From contig NW_024044348.1 of the NCBI RefSeq assembly GCF_014851395.1, positions 28,306,676 through 28,370,675 on the forward strand: a stretch of DNA of 64,000 nucleotides, read 5' to 3'. Shown here one piece after another: positions 1 through 11,035 of this stretch. Each line of letters begins with the position of its first letter. Positions within the stretch are counted from its first letter, which is position 1. The notes beneath the pieces are model-generated. The model made no database searches. It saw nothing but the letters and a program-made list of their open reading frames with translations, and was not told the DNA's origin. The DNA is from Micropterus salmoides. Its lineage: Eukaryota; Chordata; Actinopteri; Centrarchiformes; Centrarchidae. The position numbers and the translations under genes are program-made.

Positions 1-1714
1 GCCGGTTGAGAGTTTGGTTGGACAGAATCAGCGCTAGTCTCACAACATCCCTAACTAGACTCTTGGCACTGCTAGCGTGCCAATGATCAGAGTCGCTTAC
101 TAAGAAGCTGTGACGCTGCCCAGCACCTAATCGCATTAGTTTAGTCAATGCTGACTCTTGGAGTAGTGTAGCTCACTTCTATATGTTATGTTGGGGTAGG
201 AGAATCAGTGCCAGGCTGTGGGCCTGAATAGTTCTATCAATAAGGAGAAGATACGCAAACACAAAATAGAAAAAATGCCACGCTAAGCTAACCAGCTCTT
301 CAGGGACACTATAATCTATGTTTTCTAAAACTTTCTTTTTTTTTGCTCCTACATACAACAAAGGACACTAAACATGCTGCTGGATTATCATTCAATAGGA
401 GAACATACTGCTTTCCCATCTAACCAACTAGACAACGTCCTAACCTGCAAAGCCAGACATGCTGTCCTACAAAAGTTGGAACAAGCTACAAACTACTTCC
501 ACTTATTACATTATGACCATCTGTAACAAAGATTGTGCTGTTATTCGGATACCAAAACATAGCTCAGGTTAAATCTGATTTGTCACTACACTGTTGCTGC
601 CTTGCTAATTTTAGTTACACAACTTTGTTCTACAGAGATGAATCTAGAAGAAGGGTGTGCCAGGACAGGGGCTCCATGCTGCACATCTGAGAACTGGTTA
701 ACCAAATTCAAGACCAGAACTTACAGATCACTTCAAGAACCACATATAGCTAAAAAGAGAAATGAGCTTCTCCTTCAACGTCTCAGAATTGGATTCAATG
801 AGCATCTTCTTTAACAATTTTCTTTGGCTACATGTCTACTTTATCAATAAATGGAGGGACAGGACGAGAATTGAAAGCTTAAAAGAGGCAAAGACTTACT
901 TGGACAAACATATACTCCAACTCCCGGTTCATCTTGCCGCTTTATGAAGTCTCTAGCTCATGCTGCGAGTCTGCTGGTTTCCTGGATGCCTCCAGCCACA
1001 TGCGCCACAAGACCAGACACTAGCTGGATAGATGAAAACCTTCCTATTGTGTCTGCAAACACAGGCAGCGTTCACCGACGTCCCCCAGCCTTCATTGCCC
1101 CGTGACAGATGACTGGCCATCCCTGCTGTCTATCAAACACCCCGGCTTCCTGTCTCGATCACATGAGTTGTGAGGCCGACGGATTCTCAAGAGTGAGAAA
1201 ATGACTTGTTCCAATATCCAAACATTAATCCAAATGTTTGTTTCTAAACCTAATACTTGTTTGTATGCGCTGTGTATTTACGACACTTTTCAATTACTTT
1301 AGGATTCCAGATGCATATTGGAAACAATGTTGAAACTAAATGCTAAAGGTTTGTTCCCCAAATCATCACAAGAAATAACTGCTGCACCACCACACTGAAC
1401 AGTAGTAATCACTATTTTAGCCATAAACATGAGGCCCTCCTCTTGGTGTGTTTGTCTGTGTTCGACAGGCCTGCGATGACCACATGCCAGAGCATATACA
1501 ACATGACTACGTAATTACCTTCACTTGGTTATCATAGCGATCTAATGCACACGCTCTCAATTAGAGCTAGGGAGAAAAAAATAAACCACTGACATCAGAT
1601 CATGTAAAACTCGTCACCGGATGCAGCTGAGATGACACATTTAGCAAGCAAAGCATAAAGTCCTATGTGATCTGATATGAAATTTGTTTACCATGTTTGT
1701 TTACCGCCTTTGTT

Positions 1715-2045
1715 TAGTGTGTTAGCGTGCTAACATCGGCTCATTTGCACCAAATACAAAGTACAGCTGAGCTTCATGTGAATGTCATTAGTTTTGCAGG
1801 TATTTGGTTATAAAACCAAAGTATTGGGAAAATTAAAAGTTTTGACATGATGATGGCGCTAGATGGAAAGTCAGAGGACCGCAAAGTCATTACAAGTCAT
1901 GCAGGGGGCAACGCGAATGTCTGAAGGAAATTATGTGGATCAAGTAGATGTTGAGATGTTTCACAGGAAAAATGAAAAGTTACTGGAAGCGCTCGATGAG
2001 ATATTTCAGTCTGGACCAAAGTGGTGGACTGACCGTCCATGCTCT
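1715..2045 (+). repeat. Teleost interspersed repeat (GTTAGC/GCTAAC type)
   Basis: The segment starts with a GTTAGCGTGCTAAC palindrome. It carries blocks I recognise from a very common percomorph repeat: ATGTCATTAGTTTTGCAGGT, then TATTTGGTTATAAA, then GATGATGGCGCTAGATG, and finally TTTCAGTCTGGACCAAAGTGG before the 3' end. The copy is diverged and has a few indels. It sits inside myo5a intron 1. I cannot assign it to a named family without a repeat library. Confidence 0.6.
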
Positions 2046-4485
2046 CAAAAAATTAGGGATGGATAAATTAAGTGTGATGCAAATTAAATGTACACTAAAT
2101 CACAAAATACCACTGTGGCACTGCTCCCTACGGGTCGAAATGGTCAAGCATGCAGTGCTTTCAGTAACACACCAACAAGCGATGTAACGGCAGGTGTTTC
2201 CCTGTCCATGACAAAACTCGCTCCCTCACATCGCCATGATGGCGTGTGGCCATATGTGCAACATGCTGAAAAGTTTCAACCGACTACTGTTTTCTGACCC
2301 GTATGACTCAATTCTGATTTACCCTAAAGTCTCCCATCCCTGTACCACGAGCAGCTCTTTTAGCTCAGGATTCAGTCACTCTGACTAGACCCTTTAGAGG
2401 TGGGACAAATGCTGTGCGATCATGCAATCACAGCACAATTACTGCAAGAATACACAGAAATACTCGCCGATACACTGGCACCAACACTGCAATGAACTGT
2501 CGTGTGATACTGTGGCAGGAGTGTACCTGTACATAGTTTCATCACAGAGGTCTTTTGAGTGATGAAAGCACCGCGTATTGCAATACACTCACTTGCTAAA
2601 CTCACTTATACGGACAAATCAAGGCTGTCTGAACTGCACCCAGACGCAACACATCTCTACATGACTTTTCTACACAGCGAGTTTTTTGTGAAAAGGGAAT
2701 CGTTTTCCTTCCAGTTTCAGGTAATGAATAACTAAATAAACAAAACAGCAAAACACCCAAATGCAATATGAATTTCTGAGACTCAGGTTGTGTGTTAAAT
2801 AGCTTTTCCATCTCTGAGTCATCTAATGGAGCACTGCCTCACTGCCATTTTCATTAGAATATCCTCCCTCTCGTCGGCCTCTGCTTTTAGTTATACCGCA
2901 CTTCATTCACATTCACGATCTCTTACTAGTTTTGAGCCTGATTTGATTTACTTACTTTATTTGGCTCAGGCGGATGGAGCAGACTGAATTAAATCTAATA
3001 AAAAAATACAGATTTCTTTTCTTTTTTTTGCAGAATGTTTACTATTGTAGCTTTGTCCTCTAACCTACAAAATGTACCTTCACCTCTGACTCACCTCTCT
3101 ATAACGCATCAGGTCAGACGGGAGCCAAACGTATATTGGAGCAGAATCCGATCCTGTGTGTGTGTATTTGTGTGCGTTTGTGCATGTTAACCAAGCAGTT
3201 CAGCTCCCCTCAATAAGCTTCTATAAGGCTGACTCAAACGCACAAAGGACAGAGTGTTTTCCACCCCTGTGTTGGAAAAGAAAATCACAGAGAGAGGTCT
3301 GACATCAGAGGCCAACTTCTAAAAACACACTGCACCATTCAAAGTAGAAACAAACTTTTTCTTCCCCAAGCTTCACTGACATGTACACCCAAAGTTAAAA
3401 CCATTTAACGCCCAACATGATTCTTATGGAAGAAGACAGCCAAATTGACGGCTGGCTACAAGCCAAATCCTACTGGCAGAGGAAAGAAATTTAGCACCTT
3501 CATAAAAAAAACCACTCTGATTTTGTTGATGGTTGCTGGTTGTAATTTCACACCTGGGTGCTACTTAAGCACATCCTTTTTGCTAAAAGAGATTAAAAGC
3601 AGCAAATGTCTGCAACTAACTGTTGTTTTCATTATAGATGAATCTATTCATCACACTGCAAGTTTATGTGGTTTCAAACCCATTGTCATTCATTTAAAAC
3701 CACCACCATTAGGAAGACAGCAAAAAAATCTTACTAGACTGGAAGGATATCCTGAAAATTGAAAGGCATGGACATTGAACATGCGGACAGAACAGTTACT
3801 ATAGAAAAAAAGCACAGTGACTTGCTTGCAACCACCTATCAAAATATAAATATACGCTTATTTTACCTTTGTGCACAGCTCTGATAAGTTTCACTTCACA
3901 CTTCCAATCACAAGTTCCTAAAGACAAAGATGGTGTCTTCAAATTTCATGTTTTGTCCAACCGACAACAACCAAAAAGGATTTAATTTAATTTTATGGAT
4001 GACGTTCGCATTTAAGAAGCAGGAACCAGTGAGGTTTTGCTTAAATTGTTGCCACTTTCTGTTGATCAATGAACTGAATATTTCTTCGAGCACTAAATGC
4101 AACACTCGCCTTTTTGTTTTCCTCTCTCTTTTAGAGATCAGAGGTCAGGGTCAGCTAGAAAACAGCTTCCCAGGAGCCGGCGGGAACGCGGTCAGCAAAG
4201 TGACCGCTGGCTGACACAGGGTTCAGATCTCATCGGTTTCATAGACTTGGCCTTTGAACACTTGTCTACGCTAATCTAAAGGACAACAAAACCCAATTGA
4301 AAGTAGAGTGGTTCAAATTAAAAATACACTGCAGTGCTGCTGTTTGGTACGGATTTAAAATGGAATTTCAAAAGCAGTCGTTATCATCACACACACTGTC
4401 ACGTTTCCCCTCCACCACAACCTTATTCAAGCTGGTCACACCAGCTTTCAAAGTAGGGGGGATGGGTGACTCATCTCCTTCTGCC

Positions 4486-4530
4486 TCTCTCTCTCTCTCA
4501 CTCTCACTCACACACACACACACACACACT
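4486..4530. repeat. CT/CA compound microsatellite
   Basis: A run of CT dinucleotides passes into CA dinucleotides here. It lies in myo5a intron 1. The valine/cysteine or serine/leucine/histidine-rich ORFs that cross it are artefacts of the repeat. Confidence 0.9.
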
Positions 4531-5402
4531 GGCCTCTTTCTTTACTTGGTTTCACATTTACAATAATAGAAATACAGCAGCAGCAGACCGTGTGACCTTG
4601 TGGGCCTCTCGGGCAGCATATCATACAGTCTTCAGTGAGCATTTGCTTGCTATAAAGCTGCACGGAGGCTTCAGGGCCTCTAAACATCCTGGATGCTACA
4701 AAGGATGCTAAACTGTCCGGATGCGGCGCTAATCGCAGCATCAGCGGTACCCGGTCTGCAGGACTCGGCTCACAAGCCGTGTCAGGAGCCTCAGACACGC
4801 GCTACCATCAAAATAAAACACTAACACAAGGTTAATGCGCAGGTTTGAAGTAACGCTAAATAATATGGTTCACAGTAGTAAAAACCTAGCGCCTCCATCA
4901 TGGCTGGCACCGCCTTTGCATCATCCTGCCCCCCCCTAGCCTCCAGTGGGCCGATGCTGTAAAATATGAAGGCCCGGGGGAACAAGATATCTGGTTTTAA
5001 TGAAAGAACAAGGTGACAAATGTTAAAATACACCTGGTTTTGTTTTTAAATGTGAAAAAGGACGACTGTAGAAACAAAAACGACTCCCTGCCGCATCTGT
5101 TGTCTTTTTGTCAGCTGCACCCATTCCAGCGCTGAACACACATCTATATTTAAACAGCCAAACACATCAAAACAACATGTTTTTTGGGGGGGGGCTTAAA
5201 CCTGGTTTAAACCCCATTTTCATTCATTTTTTTTAAAGCCAGCGCCACGCTCGCTGTCAGAAAGACACATTTTTCCCATCCAAGCGTCAGCATGTTTACT
5301 GACAGGACCTTCTGGATATTTAAAAGCGTTTTGCAAGACGCCGAAGACACACGTATTTAGCCGACGTGCGAGCACTCAGCTATAAACATCCACTTGTCTT
5401 AC

Positions 5403-5429
5403 CTTTGTGTACAGCTCCGACGCTGCCAT
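5403..5429 (-). CDS. myo5a: myo5a coding exon 1 (unconventional myosin Va, N-terminus)
   Basis: Read on the minus strand, the ATG at 5429 opens nine codons, MAASELYTK, followed at once by a GTAAGA donor. MAASELYTK is the N-terminus of vertebrate myosin Va. The human protein also breaks after this lysine, and the next residues (motor domain) come from a far-away exon. Myosin Va is a two-headed, processive plus-end actin motor that carries melanosomes, endoplasmic reticulum and vesicles. Only nine of roughly 1850 residues are in the window, so nothing can be said about the motor, IQ or globular tail parts. The call is strengthened by the neighbour arpp19, which is next to MYO5A in human in the same orientation. 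Myo5c or Myo5b would differ in these first residues. Teleosts may hold two myo5a copies, and I cannot say which this is. Confidence 0.88.
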
Positions 5430-5760
5430 GACGGTCTCTCGCTATGTCCTTTCTCCAGTCTGGGCTAAAACTCCGGCAGGTCTCCGCGCCGCATCAGACT
5501 CGCTGCGTGCTTTGATGTAGCAGAGGAAAGAAATTTCTGTGTTGCTGCAGAGGCTCAAGGGGAAGCCGTGGCACTCGTCGCCATGATACCCTGAAATGTT
5601 TAGGGCTGCTGCTGCTGCTGCTGCTGAGGTTTCGGTGTCTCACTTTGCATTCTGGGTACGATGGATGAAGTGATTCAGCCAAACGAGAGGAGGGCTGCTG
5701 CTGCTGCCCGCTTGGAGAACTGCGCCCCCTGACGGCCAAAGGCTGAAAATACACCAACAA
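5430..5760 (-). promoter_or_regulatory. myo5a: myo5a 5' UTR and promoter region
   Basis: The sequence just upstream of the myo5a start codon is locally richer in CpG than its surroundings. It contains, on the transcript strand, a run of seven AGC triplets (plus-strand GCT, 5605-5625) and a second shorter AGC run near 5695-5708. These fit a long GC-rich 5' leader. No TATA box was seen, and the transcription start cannot be fixed from sequence alone. Confidence 0.5.
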
Positions 5761-5869
5761 AAAAACTTATTTTTTGCCCTGAACAAACCTAAGTGGATAC
5801 AAATGACACCTCTATATCGTACTTTTTTTCGGCGAGACACTGCTTGTGAATAGGGTAAACATATTAATT

Positions 5870-6875
5870 AATAAAGATCACTACGAAACTTTCCTAGTTG
5901 ATTACTTACATTAGGACAATATTTTTTTTGTATTACAGGTTTTCTGAAATTGTATGTTTAGAAATGCAAAAGAGGCAGTATCTAATGAAATCTGATCTGT
6001 TTTATTTTGTTGAGAAATGAGACTCAAATGTTTTTACAAAGGGGATTTTGAAAATCTCGTTTTTTACCCCATAAATCATAATTTTCGTCATGTTTTGGTG
6101 GTGGTTGGGGGGAGGGGGTGATTTATAATTCAAGCTGTGAATAATATTAGTGCTACGGAAGTGGAGATTGAAGGAAAAACTATGTGCAGTCTTTTGGAAA
6201 AATCATGGGGGAAAAAATCCATTTCAGAAAACGACCTTTAAATATATGTACTGTAAAATTCCATTTAGAGAGACAGGTGAACTACCTAACAGATATCAAC
6301 ATCAAACTTCCCCAGTTGATTACATAGATTAAGACAATTATTTTTTGTATGACAGGTTTTCTGAAATATGTTTAAATGAGGCAGTATCTAATGAAATATG
6401 CGATCATTTGCATCTATTTAAAGAATTGAAATCTGAACACTGGATTAAGTCAGGTTCAAAATTGTTGTTTAATTTTGTTGCCATAATAGACTCAAATGTT
6501 TTTGCAGAGGGAATTTTGGATTTCTATTTTTTGGGGTATAAAAAGTTCTATAATTCAAGCTATGGATGATATATGAACAACCCCCTCAGTAGAAACATTC
6601 AGATTATACTTGGGAATAAATCTGGAAAGTTTGGTGTATTTAGGTGCTACTGAAGTTGAGATTTCAGGCACAGAGGATGAGGAAAAAATAATTTTGAGAA
6701 AACAGCCTTTAAAGAAATGTGTTGTAGAATTCCATAAATTTTGCAAGACACTACAGGTGAACAGGCGAACAACCTAACAGATATAAAACTTCCCCGGTTA
6801 ACTACTTACAATAAGACAATTATTTTTGTATTACAGGTTTTCTATAATGAGGCAGTATCTAATGCTAAATGTTAG
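5870..6875. repeat. Diverged three-copy tandem repeat, period about 420-480 bp
   Basis: Three anchor blocks recur at 5893, 6309 and 6792. Each reads roughly CCCAGTTGATTAC, then TTAAGACAATTATTTTTTGT, then ATTACAGGTTTTCT, followed by GAGGCAGTATCTAATG. Between anchors, further shared words recur in the same order: a block like TATAATTCAAGCTATG (6126 and 6550), a block like GTGCTACGGAAGTGGAGATT (6150 and 6643), and AACCTAACAGATAT before the next anchor. The units are strongly diverged, so the array is old. It lies between the myo5a promoter and the arpp19 3' end and codes for nothing recognisable. Confidence 0.75.
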
Positions 6876-7315
6876 TGAATTTAGAGCAATCTGCAGAGGA
6901 ATTGAGACAAACTGTAGCAAAATAAACACCTAAATGTATATTTGGGGCGTCTTCTTTCTGCTACTCTGAAAGAAGACTTGTTATGGAAGTAAATTATCCC
7001 CAAATCATCAATCAATTATTACGATAAATGTCACATCATTATTTCTTTTTAAGTTTAAAGGCTGATTTTTGCTCCTGAATGAAATTATATATATACACAG
7101 TATTCTTTATGGTCAGAACAAACACTTTATGCCAAACAGTGGATCACTTAAAAAATCTGAGGGAGAATAATGATAAAATCTTTTTTCAACATAGACGCAT
7201 GAGTAAAATTACATTTTTCAGTCCCTCTTCCTTAACAGAATAAATATCTTAATAGAAAAATGCAGTGCTGATTTACTTGTGATTCAAATGAATTAAATCA
7301 AACATTTATTGAACA

Positions 7316-7418
7316 TGCCCTGGGATGGACTGGCCCCCTGTCCAGGGTGTACCCCGCCTTTCGCCCGATGTCAGCTGGGATTGGCTCCAGCGGTTGACGA
7401 TGGATGGATGGATGGATT
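7316..7418 (+). mobile_element. L2/Maui-like LINE 3' tail
   Basis: The block reads CCTGTCCAGGGTGTACCCCG, then CGCCCGATGTCAGCTGGGAT, then GGCTCCAGC, and closes with ATGG/GATG tandem repeats. This is the well-known conserved 3' end of L2-clade (Maui-type) LINEs in fish, which end in ATGG repeats. Only the 3' tail is present, as expected for a 5'-truncated insertion. Confidence 0.75.
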
Positions 7419-7419
7419 T

Positions 7420-8600
7420 ATTGAACATATTGTTATTGAGTACAAATTGTCATTTTAGATTTTTTGCTATGTGTACATGGTTGGATAGCAGTGTATTCTA
7501 AGAAATTTTATTACATATGATTCCTGATACATTTGCTAAAAAGGGGGGGAAAGAAAGTCAGCAAAATGCATTCAAACATTTAAGAAAAAGTAAAAACTAG
7601 ATGGGTAAAATGCAGGGAAAAAATACAATATTATGCAACTACAATGTCCCTGCTAAGTAGGGCTGAAAATTATAAAAAAGATCTCCAATTCTGATTTGAA
7701 ACATAACTGATAATTATTATAACATAACAAGGATCTGTACCAAATAAAGATTTTTTCTTAAGTCTGTAGAATATGATGTGTAGGCCAGGGCAGCATGACA
7801 GTATTTAATTTAACATAAAATGGCATGTTGACACACATTTTGCCTAATCAAATATTGCACCTTCTGTGATTAGAAAATTGAAAGTGTCACTGACTGACTC
7901 AAAACTGGTCAAATTACCACATTAAGGAATAAAATATAAGCACCTTCAAAATATTGTCTTTGCATAACTGTATGTGAAAGTTTGTCCTCTACCACGTTTT
8001 TTAAAAAAATCAGCAAAAAGACATTGAAGACAAACAGACACTGTTTTCCTCACCAAAGTGAATTTTGGTAAACCCATTAATATAAAAAAACTGCTTTGTG
8101 GTCAAATGAATGATTTGATAAGTGGGTTTTCAATGGCCCCAGGGGGGCTTCAAGCTCTTTCAGGGGAGGCTCAGTGAATGGCTGTGAACTAATATATTAG
8201 TTATTAAAAGTAGGCAACATCCACAGCATAAATGAGCCTGATTTGGTTAAAGAGATGTAGAATAGAGAGATATTTCACTCTTTCTCAGAGTCAGAAAATA
8301 ATAAAATTCCTTACAACAGGCCTTTTTTTGAAGTTACATCAAACAGCAATATTAGGCTAACTTGGCACAATTGTTGAATATCTGAGGGATCAAATAACAT
8401 TATCACGATACCATAGCTATCCAGGAACTGAGTGAAACTATGCAAGTAAACTAAGAGGGTATCAGCAGGCACCTTTTTCCAAGCTTTATTTGAGGGACGG
8501 CCCAGTCTCAGAATCTGACAACCCCTGGATGAAACAATTTAAAGTACCTTAAACATACAACATGGCCTAAACACCAAAGCCAACATGACACACACGACAC
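7420..8600. other. Spacer between arpp19 3' end and the myo5a promoter
   Basis: AT-rich non-coding sequence. I see no gene, no long ORF and no clear repeat boundary in it. Confidence 0.6.
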
Positions 8601-8627
8601 AACTTTAAAACATTTCTGCAAAACTAT

Positions 8628-8633
8628 TTTATT
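8628..8633 (-). terminator. arpp19: Probable arpp19 poly(A) signal
   Basis: The minus strand shows a canonical AATAAA here. It is followed 30-60 nt further along the transcript by a GT-rich block (minus strand of about 8573-8605, GTTGTGTCGTGTGTGTCATG), the arrangement expected for a cleavage site with a downstream GU-rich element. It is the strongest such pair I found downstream of the arpp19 stop. Confidence 0.6.
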
Positions 8634-9284
8634 TACAAAACAAAATGGCACAAAGTGACAGCAGGGCAGCCATATACATGCACAGCGCTGACAGATGTAG
8701 TGCTAGCTTAGATTTACCACATCGCAGGTACGCTTCATCCAGTCAAGTACCCTGAAAAAGAAGCACTTTACGGGGCCAAGGATATTTTTAAGATAAAATT
8801 AATTCAATTTTTGATTATAGAAGGCTTTTCCCAAGTCTGAGAACAGCATTTGAGAGCTGCTCACAGTAAAACAGTTTTTTACCATAAATTCAGTCTACTT
8901 ACACAGCATACGGTACACAAAGAAGGGTCCCTACAGACAGGAATTTAGCTTTCAGGTCCCATATACTCAGTCTTTGATGATGATTCATTCATGACAACTT
9001 GGAAATGGAAACTTTGGGCCGACGAGAGGACTATGTCGTCATCTGAGGTTGAAATGCATGGCACACCACAATTGCAGTGCAAACTTTCAATGTTGTAGTT
9101 CAAGCTAAAGTAACAACCCCACCCCCCTCCTCTTACACTCTTTAAAGTACAACACTTCCTTATTTCAAGATGTCTTGAATGCACCACCTACATGGCACTC
9201 AGTGCGCATACGCTGCTCCTGAACTTTTAAGTGTGTGTGTAAATGTCTGGGTTCAGCGCACCTTCAAGAATTAAAATGGATTAA

Positions 9285-10118
9285 GCTACGTTCAGAGTGC
9301 AGGCCAATGCGACCCAAATCAGATTTTTTTTGTTCATGTGCGACTCAGAACTGATCTTTTTATGAACAGGCCAAGTCACATGGAATCTGATTTTTCCACT
9401 TTGGATTTGGGCCACTTTCATATGTGGTCCAAATCCGATACAGATTGGATCTTTTTAAATGCGACCTCAGTCTGGACACTCAGGTCGGAATTGATGCAAC
9501 TTTGACGTCACTCTAGAGCAGCTGTTGTCACAATCCTGCTGTAGACGGAGCTGTGGTGAACAAAAAAGCTCCACAAAAAGCCATTGTAAACATGTGGCTT
9601 TCTTCTTCCTCTACCTTGCTGTCATCTACTCACAAATTCCCTTTCTTCCACCTGAAATCCACTGGGCTTCAGCTCTCTTTTCAGTTATGCGCATGCTACT
9701 TGTCTGTGTGGACACAGTGGGGAGAAAGAGAGGGAGTGAGTTGTGTGGCAGTTGCGTTGTACAGCACCAGAAACCGAAATGTAAAAGAGACAAAGTTGTG
9801 AACACTTGTCATAATTTGGGAGAAATGTGACCCGTGAGAGACAAATGAAAAACGGGACTCTCCCGTGAAAATTGAGAGGGTTAGTAAGTATGAGCTAACC
9901 GTGGCTAGCCTCTGTGGCTCTGTTTACTTCTGTACAACAGCGTGCTGCTGCGTGTGATGTCATGTTATTTTTCTGCGCATGCAGGTCACTTTCAGGCCAA
10001 GGACAATTCACACTGAAGTCTGATTAAACAATAATGTGAACTCACAAAAAAAAAAAAAAAAACGGATCTGGGAAAAAAAATTTGAATTGAGCATTAAGGC
10101 CTGTAGTGTGAACGTAGC
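9285..10118. mobile_element. Non-autonomous DNA transposon with inverted ends (GCTACGTTCA type)
   Basis: The left end reads GCTACGTTCAGAGTGCAGGC. The right end, read on the other strand, is GCTACGTTCACACTACAGGC. So there are terminal inverted repeats of about 20 bp with few mismatches, and the inner ends stay similar (AAATCAGATTTTTT against AATTCAAATTTTTT). The interior holds no transposase. I recognise these ends from an abundant fish repeat but cannot name the family. No target-site duplication could be fixed. The short ORFs inside are chance. Confidence 0.75.
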
Positions 10119-10864
10119 CATAACAACGCTCATCTTTGGGAGCTGTGTGGTCCTTTAGGATACCCCCCCGGTTCACAATCAAAGTGTTAACAAAACTGAG
10201 CTCGATCTGTTGATTACTATATTTAGCCCATCACATACAGTGAATGATACAAATCTGATGTAAAACTTTCTAAGGCTGACGTCGGCCCCTGTGCCAAACA
10301 AAAGGAAATATATATATGTGTATACTATATGTGTATAGTGTATACACATACATACACACAAACACACTTCCAAACTGAGGGATCCAGATGACCATGCTAA
10401 AGCCCTCCAACCACACAAGACACAGCTTCTTCTGCTGCTCACTCCTCTCCAGCTGGTAAATACCGGGGTATCAGTTGTACAGAGGCGTCACAGTCCGCTC
10501 ATCACACTGACACTTGGATGCTCTGTCTTTTAGCATATCCTGTCTTTCAGCATATCTTACATGAGTAAAGAGAAAATAAAAAGGAACATGTAAAAGTAAG
10601 AGATGACAGAAGGGCAGTCAGTTTGGGGGAGTAGCGAGGGACAAAAACAAGGACAGGAGGTAGTAGAGACAGGGGCCAAACAGGATTTGAAGGTGTCTGC
10701 CAGCCAGTTCGCTGGGTGCTAAGTATGGGTTCCTGTTGGGTTGGGGGCAGAGGCAAAGGTGGTACGGTGAGTTGTGGGAGAGGTAAATGTTACAGCTCTG
10801 AGACTTGAGTGGAGAGGGTTAGGGCTGGGTAGGGGATGCAGGGGCTGTCGAGGCGGTGTGTGCA

Positions 10865-11035
10865 TCAGCCTGCCAGTTTACTCGCCACCAGAGAAGGTTT
10901 CCTCTGGGGCAGGTCCTGGGGGGTGGGGATGTGGTCACCCGTGATCTCGGCCTTCTCTGGTGCAGCAGTCGGCAACTGCTTGTTCTTTATCTTCGCCTTG
11001 GCCATGTTGTAGTCACCAGAGTCAAAGTACTTTTG
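10865..11035 (-). CDS. arpp19: arpp19 exon 3 (last)
   Basis: The acceptor reads TTTTCTACAG just before CAAAAGTACTTTG. The exon gives residues 61-116, from QKYFDSGDY to SKLAG and TGA. It carries both phosphorylation sites that define the protein. The stop codon is at 10865-10867. Confidence 0.95.
   Translation of the reverse strand, partial: QKYFDSGDYNMAKAKIKNKQLPTAAPEKAEITGDHIPTPQDLPQRKPSLVASKLAG

Larger units (their letters stand above)
1..5402 (-). other. myo5a: myo5a intron 1 (partial, runs off the left edge)
   Basis: This stretch follows the splice donor of the first myo5a coding exon and should be its first intron, which is very long in vertebrates. I searched the minus strand for the conserved second coding exon of myosin V (start of the motor domain, expected to begin FARVWIP) and did not see it, so the second exon lies outside the window. 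The content is AT-rich non-coding sequence with a fish interspersed repeat near 1.7-2.0 kb and a short CT/CA microsatellite near 4.49-4.53 kb. The short ORFs here are scattered on both strands and look like chance. Confidence 0.75.
8605..10864 (-). other. arpp19: arpp19 3' UTR (inferred)
   Basis: The sequence between the arpp19 stop codon and a good poly(A) signal at 8628-8633 is the likely 3' UTR, about 2.26 kb. Long 3' UTRs are usual for ARPP19 in vertebrates. About 830 bp of it (9285-10118) is a transposon with inverted ends. Shorter poly(A) isoforms that stop before the transposon cannot be excluded. Confidence 0.55.

Noticed and set aside
1..5402. myo5a exon 2
   Set aside because: No minus-strand match to the conserved start of the myosin V motor domain was found.
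9525..9830. Cysteine-rich 101-codon plus ORF
   Set aside because: Inside the inverted-repeat transposon at 9285-10118, no family similarity, and overlapped by another ORF in a different frame.
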